This document shows, piece by piece, positions 57,799 to 64,000 of a DNA stretch of 64,000 nt. Within the stretch, counting starts at the first letter, position 1; every line of letters begins with the position of its first letter. Position numbers and translations under genes: made by a program. The stretch comes from JAEMQF01 sp963775015 (GTDB lineage Bacteria; Pseudomonadota; Gammaproteobacteria; Burkholderiales; Burkholderiaceae_C), in the NCBI GenBank assembly GCA_963775015.1, contig CAVZHI010000005.1, forward strand, positions 248,001-312,000, given 5' to 3'. The notes under the pieces were generated by a model. It was not told the origin of the DNA and did no database searches. It was given only the letters and a program-made list of their open reading frames with translations.

Positions 57799-58598
57799 AC
57801 TTCGGCCTCATCATCGTCGGCGACGAAATCCTCTCGGGCAAGCGCGCCGACAAACATCTGCCCAAAGTGATCGAACTGCTCGCGGCGCGTGGCCTGAGCC
57901 TGAATTGGGCGCGCTACGTCGGCGACGAGCCGGACAGAATCACCGCCGATCTGGCGTACGCCTTCGCCTGCGGCGATGTGGTCTTCTCGTGCGGCGGCAT
58001 CGGCGCGACGCCCGACGATCACACGCGCCAATGCGCCGCCAAGGCGCTGCAGCGGCCGCTCGAGCTGCACCCGCAGGCGCGCGATCTCATTCTGCAGCGC
58101 TTGCGCGAGATGGCGCAGGAGCAGGGCATTGCCTACGAGCCGCAGCGCAGCGACAACGTGCACCGCCTCAACATGGGGATGTTTCCACAGGGCGCGCAGA
58201 TCATCCCGAACCCGTACAACAAAATCGCCGGCTTCTCGGTGGACAAGGTCTACTTCGTTCCCGGATTCCCGGTGATGGCGTGGCCGATGATCGAATGGGT
58301 GCTCGATCAGCGCCTCGCGCATTTGCACCGCGCCATCGGCGTGCGTGAGAAATCGGTGATCGTGTTCGGCGGCATGGAGGCGACGCTGACGCCGTTGATG
58401 TTGCGCATCGAAGCGCAGTTTGCCGGCGTCAAGGTGTTCAGCCTGCCCAGCGTCGACCATCCGCAATGGGGGCGTCACATCGAGCTGGGCGTGAAGGGCC
58501 AGAGTGACGCGATCGGCGCGATCGACGCCGCCTACGCCGAGATGTGCCGGGGATTGCGCGACGCCGGCGTCAGCCTGGGCCCTGAATTGGTGCGATAG
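57795..58598 (+). CDS. Molybdopterin-binding/CinA-N-type protein
   Basis: A 267-residue protein of the competence/damage-inducible CinA N-terminal (MoCF-like) family. FGLIIVGDEILSGKRADKHL and FSCGGIGATPDDHTRQCAA are the MoCF signature, the latter a phosphate/nucleotide loop. NKIAGFSVDKVYFVPGFPVM is also typical. There is no C-terminal PncC deamidase domain. It overlaps the EI24 gene (ATGA). The family is linked to pyridine-nucleotide repair (ADP-ribose pyrophosphatase), but this short form is not assigned. Confidence 0.9.
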   Translation: MNFGLIIVGDEILSGKRADKHLPKVIELLAARGLSLNWARYVGDEPDRITADLAYAFACGDVVFSCGGIGATPDDHTRQCAAKALQRPLELHPQARDLILQRLREMAQEQGIAYEPQRSDNVHRLNMGMFPQGAQIIPNPYNKIAGFSVDKVYFVPGFPVMAWPMIEWVLDQRLAHLHRAIGVREKSVIVFGGMEATLTPLMLRIEAQFAGVKVFSLPSVDHPQWGRHIELGVKGQSDAIGAIDAAYAEMCRGLRDAGVSLGPELVR

Positions 58599-58794
58599 CG
58601 CTTCGTCTGCGCGTTCAAAACGGTGCGCCCAGCCGCACCAGCCATGTGCGTTTGGCACGCTTTGCCGGGGCCGGACGCGGGCATGGTTTCTGCTACATTC
58701 CTGTGCGCATTTTTCGCGCCCGAGTTGCAAATCGCAGTGGGCGCGCGGCGCAACCATAACCAACCCACCTAACGCAGACCGCGAGGAGATCCTG

Positions 58795-60210
58795 ATGGCC
58801 AAGACCGTTGCCGACGTGATGAAGATGGTGAAGGAGAACGAAATCAAATTCGTCGACTTCCGCTTCACCGACACCCGCGGCAAGGAACAGCACGTGTCCG
58901 TACCTGTGTCGGCGTTCGACGAAGACAAGTTCAGCGCCGGGCACGCCTTCGACGGTTCCTCGATCGCCGGGTGGAAGGGCATTGAAGCGTCCGACATGTT
59001 GCTCATGCCCGATCCAAACACGGCCAACATCGACCCGTTTTTCGAAGAGCCGACGCTGCTCTTGACGTGCGACGTTCTCGAGCCGGGCGACGGCAAGCCT
59101 TACGAGCGCGACCCGAGGTCGCTCGCCAAGCGCGCCGAGGCGTACATGAAGGCGTCGGGCCTGGGCGACACGGCTTACTTCGGCCCCGAACCCGAGTTTT
59201 TCGTCTTCGACAGCGTGCGCTGGGGTGTGGATATGTCGGGTTCTTTCTCGAAGATCGAGTCCGAAGAAGCCGCCTGGAGCAGCAGCAAGGAATACGAGCA
59301 CGGCAATTCAGGCTATCGACCCACCGTCAAGGGCGGCTACTTCCCCACGCCCCCGGTCGACAGCTTTCAGGACATGCGCTCCGAAATGTGCCTGATCCTC
59401 GAATCGCTCGGAATTCCGGTCGAAGTGCACCACCACGAAGTCGGCACGGCAGGCCAGATGGAACTCGGTACCAAATTCAGCACCCTGGTGCAGCGTGCCG
59501 ACTGGCTGCAATTGCAGAAGTACGTGATCCAGAACGTCGCGCATTCCTACGGCAAGACGGCGACCTTCATGCCCAAGCCGATCGTCGGCGACAACGGCTC
59601 GGGAATGCACGTGCACCAGTCGGTGTGGAAAGACGGCAAGAACCTGTTCGCCGGCGACGGCTACGCCGGGCTGTCGGAATTCGCGCTGTACTACATCGGC
59701 GGCATCATCAAGCACGCCCGAGCGCTCAACGCCATCACGAACCCCGGAACGAACTCGTACAAGCGACTCGTTCCCGGCTTCGAGGCGCCCGTCAAACTGG
59801 CCTACAGCTCGCGCAACCGGTCCGCGTCGATCCGCATTCCGTACGTGGCGAATCCGAAAGGCCGGCGCATCGAAGCCCGCTTCCCGGACCCGCAAGCCAA
59901 CCCCTACCTGGCCTTTGCCGCGCTCTTGATGGCCGGCCTGGACGGCGTGGAAAACAAGATCCATCCCGGCGATGCGGCGACGAAGGACCTGTACCACCTG
60001 CCGCCCGAAGAGGACGCGAAGATCCCCACCGTGTGCCACAGCCTGGATCAGGCGCTCGACTACCTCGACAAGGGTCGTTCTTTCCTGACCAAGGGCGGCG
60101 TCTTCACCGACGGATTCCTTGACGCCTACATCGAACTCAAGATGCAGGAAGTGACGCGCTACCGGATGACGACGCACCCGGTCGAGTTCGACATGTACTA
60201 CAGCCTCTGA
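58795..60210 (+). CDS. glnA: Glutamine synthetase, type I
   Basis: A 471-residue GSI enzyme, the standard length. MAKTVADVMKMVKENEIKFV is the betaproteobacterial start; HAFDGSSIAGWKGIEASDML is the latch/Asp50 region, GPEPEFFVFD and HHHEVGTAGQMELGTKFSTL hold metal ligands, NGSGMHVHQSVWKDGKNLFA and NPGTNSYKRLVPGFEAPVKL the ATP and glutamate sites, and KDLYHLPPEE near residue 400 is the adenylylation tyrosine. GAGGAG lies eight bases before ATG 58795. A terminator follows, then a small secreted-protein gene and ntrBC, so its nitrogen regulators sit next door. Confidence 0.97.
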   Translation: MAKTVADVMKMVKENEIKFVDFRFTDTRGKEQHVSVPVSAFDEDKFSAGHAFDGSSIAGWKGIEASDMLLMPDPNTANIDPFFEEPTLLLTCDVLEPGDGKPYERDPRSLAKRAEAYMKASGLGDTAYFGPEPEFFVFDSVRWGVDMSGSFSKIESEEAAWSSSKEYEHGNSGYRPTVKGGYFPTPPVDSFQDMRSEMCLILESLGIPVEVHHHEVGTAGQMELGTKFSTLVQRADWLQLQKYVIQNVAHSYGKTATFMPKPIVGDNGSGMHVHQSVWKDGKNLFAGDGYAGLSEFALYYIGGIIKHARALNAITNPGTNSYKRLVPGFEAPVKLAYSSRNRSASIRIPYVANPKGRRIEARFPDPQANPYLAFAALLMAGLDGVENKIHPGDAATKDLYHLPPEEDAKIPTVCHSLDQALDYLDKGRSFLTKGGVFTDGFLDAYIELKMQEVTRYRMTTHPVEFDMYYSL

Positions 60211-60237
60211 CACGCTACGCCCGCGTGGCGGCCGGAG

Positions 60238-60266
60238 AAAGGGACGGTACTTGCCGTCCCTTTTTC
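60238..60266 (+). terminator. Rho-independent terminator after glnA
   Basis: AAAGGGACGG pairs with CCGTCCCTTT around a six-base loop, and the stem runs into TTTTTCTT. It begins 28 bases after the glnA stop and is the clearest terminator in the window. Confidence 0.9.
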
Positions 60267-60358
60267 TTGCGCAAAACCTGACATTCCGCGAGACAATCCG
60301 CGCGACCGTGTGCGCAGCTGGGCCATCCAGCGCGTTCTCCGGCAAAGGACGGGTTGTC

Positions 60359-60880
60359 ATGAAGATTGGCCTTGGATCGCGGCTTGCAGTTCTGACCTTG
60401 CTCGGCGGCGCCTCGCTCGCGCAGGCGCAGGGCAACACGGTGTATCGCTGCCCGGGCAACATCTACACCGACACGATCAGCGCCAAGGAAGCGCAGGATC
60501 GAGGCTGTCGCACCCTCGAGGGCGTGCCGGTGACCGTGATCCAGACGGTTCGACCGCGCACCGAAGGCAAGGGGTCGCCGGTGCCGGCTGCGTCTGCGCC
60601 GCGCGGCGGCGAAGGCCGCTCCGAGGCCAAGGTGGATCCGAACGCGCAGCGCTCGCGTGACTCTGACGCGCGGCGCATTCTCGAAGCCGAGTTGCGCGCT
60701 GAAATCGACCGCCTCGACGCGCTGCAAAAGGAATTCAACAACGGTGAACCCGAGCGCCGCGGCGAAGAGCGCAACTTTCAGAAGTACCAGGACCGGCTCA
60801 CCGAGCTGAAAGCCGGCATTGCGCGCAAGGAAAGCGACATCGCCGCCCTGAAGCGCGAGCTGGCCAAACTCGCGCCGTGA
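60359..60880 (+). CDS. Secreted coiled-coil protein between glnA and ntrB
   Basis: A 173-residue protein. The signal peptide ends AQA-QG near residue 24. The N-terminal part NTVYRCPGNIYTDTISAKEA with two cysteines resembles the DUF4124-type domain; a low-complexity linker follows, and residues about 100-170 are a charged coiled coil (ILEAELRAEIDRLDALQKEF, RLTELKAGIARKESDIAALK). The stop overlaps the GTG of ntrB. Proteins like this occur at the same place in related betaproteobacteria, but the function is unknown. Confidence 0.8.
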   Translation: MKIGLGSRLAVLTLLGGASLAQAQGNTVYRCPGNIYTDTISAKEAQDRGCRTLEGVPVTVIQTVRPRTEGKGSPVPAASAPRGGEGRSEAKVDPNAQRSRDSDARRILEAELRAEIDRLDALQKEFNNGEPERRGEERNFQKYQDRLTELKAGIARKESDIAALKRELAKLAP

Positions 60881-61974
60881 GCGCCGGGTCCGAACGCGTC
60901 GCCACGCGTTCCGAGCTGGTCGCACCAGCCTACGCGGCATTCGACCACCTGGCGAGCATGGTCGCCGTGATTGGCGCCAGCGGCAACTGCATCTTTGCCA
61001 ACGCGGCGTTCGAGCAGACGATCGGTCTGGCGCGGCGCAGCGTGCAACGCTCGAACCTGTTTGACTGGTTCGTCGACGCGCAGCCGTTGCGCGAGACGGT
61101 GATCGCGGTGCTCGGCAACCGGTTCTCGGCGAGCCGACTCGAGGCGCAACTGCAGCGCCGCGGCCACGGCGACACCTGGCCGGTGCACGCGATCGTGAGC
61201 CCGATCGAGGCGACACCGCATGTCGTCGTCGAACTCGTCGTCGTCGAGCAGCAGGTCCGCCTGGAGCGCGAAGAGCGGGTCAGCGGCCAAGTGCAGGCGA
61301 ACAAGGAGCTGATCCGAAACCTGGCGCATGAAATCAAGAATCCGCTCGGCGGCATCCGCGGCGCAGCCCAGTTGCTCGAGATGGAGTTGCCGGCGAGAGG
61401 CTTGCGCGACTACACGCGCGTCATCATCGCCGAGGCGGACCGCCTGCAGGCGCTCGTCGACCGGCTGCTCGCGCCGCACCGTTTGCCGCATGTGGTGGGC
61501 GACGTGAACATCCACGAAGTCTGCGAGCGCGTGCGTGCCCTCGTGCTCGCCGAGTTTCCGCGTGGCCTCGAAGTCATGCGCGACTACGACGTGTCGATTC
61601 CCGACTTTCGCGGCGACCGCGAGCAACTCATCCAGGCGCTGCTCAACATCGTGCAGAACGCAGCGCAGGCGCTGACCGAGCGCATCGACGCTGGCGACGC
61701 GCGCATCACGCTCAGCACGCGGATTGCACGCCAAGTGACTCTTGGCAAGCAGCGCTATCGTCTGGCACTGGAATTGCATGTGATGGACAACGGCCCCGGC
61801 GTTCCCGAGAACCTGCGCGAAACGATCTTCTATCCCCTGGTGAGTGGGCGCGAAGGGGGTTCCGGGCTGGGTTTGACGCTGGCGCAGTCATTCGTCCAGC
61901 AGCATCTGGGCACGGTGGAATGCGAAAGCGAGCCTGGTCAAACTGTTTTCAAGATACTGATCCCGTTGCCTTGA
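60877..61974 (+). CDS. glnL: Nitrogen regulation sensor kinase NtrB (GlnL)
   Basis: A 365-residue soluble kinase. A PAS-like sensor occupies residues 20-120 (MVAVIGASGNCIFANAAFEQ). The phosphoacceptor is H151 in NLAHEIKNPLGGIRGAAQLL. ATPase boxes are N (LLNIVQNAAQAL), G1 (VMDNGPGVPENL) and G2 (GREGGSGLGLTLAQSFVQQH). It starts with GTG, overlapping the previous stop, and phosphorylates NtrC 52 bases downstream in response to PII. Length is normal. Confidence 0.95.
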   Translation: MSAGSERVATRSELVAPAYAAFDHLASMVAVIGASGNCIFANAAFEQTIGLARRSVQRSNLFDWFVDAQPLRETVIAVLGNRFSASRLEAQLQRRGHGDTWPVHAIVSPIEATPHVVVELVVVEQQVRLEREERVSGQVQANKELIRNLAHEIKNPLGGIRGAAQLLEMELPARGLRDYTRVIIAEADRLQALVDRLLAPHRLPHVVGDVNIHEVCERVRALVLAEFPRGLEVMRDYDVSIPDFRGDREQLIQALLNIVQNAAQALTERIDAGDARITLSTRIARQVTLGKQRYRLALELHVMDNGPGVPENLRETIFYPLVSGREGGSGLGLTLAQSFVQQHLGTVECESEPGQTVFKILIPLP

Positions 61975-62026
61975 GCGGCAGGCCGGCACCAGCCTGCGGC
62001 GAGTGGCGGCGCAACGCAGGCCCTGA

Positions 62027-63523
62027 ATGAAACCCATCTGGATCGCCGACGACGACCAATCGATCCGCTTCGTGCTCGAGCGCGCATTGACGCGCGAGGG
62101 TTTCACGGTGCGCAGCTTCACCAATTCACGTGACGTGCTGAGCGCGCTTGCAACCGAGCAGCCGCAGGTTCTCGTGTCGGACATCCGCATGCCCGGCGGT
62201 TCGGGCCTGGATCTCTTGGCGCAGGTGAAACTCGCGTACGCCGGATTGCCGGTGATCGTGATGACGGCGTACTCGGACCTCGATCACGCTGTGAGCGCGT
62301 TCCAAAGCGGCGCTTTCGAGTACCTGCCCAAACCCTTCGACGTGCCCAGGGCGGTCGAGCTGGTGCGCCGTGCTGTCGAAGAAGGCCTGCGCGAACCTTC
62401 GCGCGGCGAGCGCGCAGCGCCGCTGCCCGAAATGCTCGGCCAGGCGAGCGCGATGCAGGACGTGTTTCGCGCCATCGGGCGCCTCAGCCAAAGCACCGTC
62501 ACGGTGCTCGTCACGGGCGAGTCGGGGTCGGGCAAGGAGCTCGTCGCGAAGGCCTTGCACAAGCACAGCCCGCGCGGCGAGGCCGGCAGCAACGGGCCGT
62601 TCGTTGCGATCAACACCGCGGCGATCCCGAAAGACCTGCTCGAGTCGGAACTGTTCGGCCACGAGCGCGGCGCGTTCACCGGAGCGCAGACGATGCGCCG
62701 CGGGCGCTTCGAGCAGGCCGACGGCGGAACCCTGTTCCTCGACGAAATCGGCGACATGCCGTACGACCTGCAGACGCGACTGCTGCGCGTCTTGTCGGAC
62801 GGGCAGTTCTACCGCGTCGGTGGGCACAACCCGATGCGCAGCAACGTGCGCATCATCGCCGCGACGCACCAGGACCTGGAGGCGCGAGTTCGCGCCGGCA
62901 CCTTCCGCGAAGACCTGTTCCACCGGCTGAACGTGATCCGCCTGCGCCTTCCCGCGCTGCGCGAGCGCCCCGAAGACATTCCGGTGCTGGCGAAGTTCTT
63001 CCTGCAGAAGAGCGCCAGAGACCTCGGTGTCGAAGCGAAGACTTTCAGCGACACTGCACTGGCGCGCCTGCTGCAGTTCGACTACCCAGGCAACGTGCGC
63101 CAGTTGGAGAACATCTGCCACTGGCTGAGCGTGATGGCGCCTTCGCAGCGCATCGACGCCGACGATTTGCCGCCCGAACTGCAGCGCCCGGGTGTAACCC
63201 CCGCCTCGCCCGCGGCCGCGATGCCGAGCGCTGAACCCATGAGCCTCGAGTCCGAACCCGCAGAGCCCGTTGCGCAAAGAACTGTTGCGCCGGCTCTGGC
63301 GGCGCCGGCGCATTGGCTCGCCGGCCTCGAGGAAGAAGCGCGTGCCTTGCTCCTGTCCGGCGCGCCCGACACCTGGGACGGCTTGACGCGCAGGTTCGAG
63401 GAGCGCCTGATTCAGACGGCGCTGGACATCACCCAGGGCCGGCGCATCGAGGCCGCACGGCGCCTCGGAATCGGGCGCAACACGATCACGCGCAAGATCG
63501 AGGACCTCAAGCGCCGAGGTTGA
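62027..63523 (+). CDS. glnG: Nitrogen regulation response regulator NtrC (GlnG)
   Basis: A 498-residue sigma-54 activator. The receiver domain has the acidic pocket IADDDQSIRF and phospho-aspartate D52 (LVSDIRMPGGSG). The AAA+ domain has Walker A VTGESGSGKELVAKAL, the sigma-54-contacting GAFTGA loop (GHERGAFTGAQT), Walker B GTLFLDEIGDMP and the arginine finger region. A proline/alanine-rich linker near 395-430 leads to the Fis-type HTH RIEAARRLGIGRNTITRKIE. It drives glnA and nitrogen-scavenging promoters; the polyamine block upstream could be a target. Confidence 0.97.
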   Translation: MKPIWIADDDQSIRFVLERALTREGFTVRSFTNSRDVLSALATEQPQVLVSDIRMPGGSGLDLLAQVKLAYAGLPVIVMTAYSDLDHAVSAFQSGAFEYLPKPFDVPRAVELVRRAVEEGLREPSRGERAAPLPEMLGQASAMQDVFRAIGRLSQSTVTVLVTGESGSGKELVAKALHKHSPRGEAGSNGPFVAINTAAIPKDLLESELFGHERGAFTGAQTMRRGRFEQADGGTLFLDEIGDMPYDLQTRLLRVLSDGQFYRVGGHNPMRSNVRIIAATHQDLEARVRAGTFREDLFHRLNVIRLRLPALRERPEDIPVLAKFFLQKSARDLGVEAKTFSDTALARLLQFDYPGNVRQLENICHWLSVMAPSQRIDADDLPPELQRPGVTPASPAAAMPSAEPMSLESEPAEPVAQRTVAPALAAPAHWLAGLEEEARALLLSGAPDTWDGLTRRFEERLIQTALDITQGRRIEAARRLGIGRNTITRKIEDLKRRG

Positions 63524-64000
63524 CGTCGAGCTCGACCCACACCGGCGCGTGGTCGCTCGGCCTCTCGTTCTTGCGCGTCGGCTTGTCGATCACGCACGCC
63601 TTGACCGCGGGCCGGAGTGTTTCGCTGACCAGAATGTGGTCGATGCGCAAGCCCTGGTTCTTGCGAAACGCAAGGTTGCGGTAATCCCACCAGCTCCAGC
63701 TCTTGGGCGGCTGCTCGAAGAGGCGAAACGCGTCGTGCAGGCCCAGGCGCAGCAACCGTGCGAACTGGGCGCGTTCCTCATCGGTGCAGTGAATCTGCCC
63801 GGCCCAGGCGACCGGGTCGTAGACGTCGCGGTCTTCCGGGGCGATGTTGAAATCGCCCAGCAACACGAGGCGCGGCTGGCGCGCACACTCGACCTGCAAC
63901 CAGTCGTGCAAGGCGTCGAGCCAGCGCATCTTGTAGCGGAACTTGTCGCTGCCCGGCGCTTCGCCGTTGGGCATGTAGGCGCCGATGACGCGCACGCCAT
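63507..64000 (-). CDS. xth: Exodeoxyribonuclease III-like nuclease, C-terminal part
   Basis: The gene runs off the right edge, so only about 164 residues are visible. They match the XthA/AP endonuclease family: RVIGAYMPNGEAPGSDKF, VLLGDFNIAPEDRDVYDP with the catalytic Asp-Asn, SWSWWDYRNLAFRKNQGLRI, DHILVS and RPSDHAPVWVELD with the Asp-His pair. The 3' end overlaps the ntrC stop by 17 bases in convergent orientation. It should repair abasic sites. Confidence 0.92.
   Translation of the reverse strand, partial: GVRVIGAYMPNGEAPGSDKFRYKMRWLDALHDWLQVECARQPRLVLLGDFNIAPEDRDVYDPVAWAGQIHCTDEERAQFARLLRLGLHDAFRLFEQPPKSWSWWDYRNLAFRKNQGLRIDHILVSETLRPAVKACVIDKPTRKNERPSDHAPVWVELDVNLGA

Noticed and set aside
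58640..58670. TGGCAC...TTTGC as a sigma-54 promoter for glnA
   Set aside because: The GG and GC elements are two bases too close for a sigma-54 site, so the match is not acceptable.

Overview
The window is G+C-rich, densely packed, low in intergenic DNA and free of rRNA, tRNA and CRISPR arrays. Gene content and order (glnA followed by ntrB-ntrC, dsbB-ridA-comEC, Bug-type solute-binding protein, DUF3138 barrel, tandem glycine riboswitch) point to a betaproteobacterium, most likely Burkholderiales. Many genes are metabolic and transport genes for amines and amino acids, as in a soil or water heterotroph. About twenty single-base frame breaks interrupt otherwise well-conserved genes. Most read as one-base insertions, and the protein resumes intact after each, so I regard most as uncorrected sequencing errors rather than gene decay. 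They are typed as pseudogene only because the frame is broken as written.

Layout. 1-5.7 kb: end of a PHA-synthase-like hydrolase, a zinc alcohol dehydrogenase, an alpha/beta hydrolase, a class III CoA transferase, a LysR regulator and a divergent Bug solute-binding protein. 5.7-7.2 kb: tandem glycine riboswitch in front of a DadA-like dehydrogenase. 7.4-8.5 kb: arsI-like/sigZ-like pair. 8.6-13.8 kb: a roughly 5.1-kb island inserted in the 5' end of dusA. It leaves a 25-codon dusA stub on the left and a re-started full dusA on the right. Its cargo is a nucleotidyltransferase/XRE pair and an iron-uptake pair (TonB receptor, PepSY protein); no integrase remains. 14.7-18.2 kb: exported methyltransferase and a GntR-SDR-AKR unit with the remnant of a sugar phosphate isomerase.

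18.3-29.6 kb: two facing catabolic units that look designed for hydroxyproline-type imino acids. One is a TRAP transporter with a DHDPS-family lyase, an enolase-superfamily dehydratase and an Ldh2-family reductase. The other is a polar amino acid ABC transporter with a proline-racemase-family enzyme whose two catalytic cysteines are Ser and Thr. A GntR-type regulator sits at the outer end of each.

29.7-46.5 kb: a long minus-strand polyamine block. It has putrescine import (PotFGHI), the transamination route (SpuC), the gamma-glutamyl route (PuuA, B, C, D), a second glutamine-synthetase-like ligase, an omega-amino acid transaminase, a DUF3138 outer-membrane barrel, a divergent Lrp regulator and an agmatinase. 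Together these would take agmatine or putrescine to GABA and on to central metabolism.

46.5-51.2 kb: a GntR-led operon of unknown substrate (EctD/PhyH-like dioxygenase, SAF-domain dehydrogenase, N-acyl-D-amino acid deacylase). 51.2-64 kb: core genes: dsbB, ridA, comEC, a diguanylate cyclase homologue with a degenerate GGDEF motif, AIM24, EI24, a CinA-type protein, glnA with a strong terminator, a coiled-coil secreted protein, ntrB, ntrC and the end of an exonuclease III gene.
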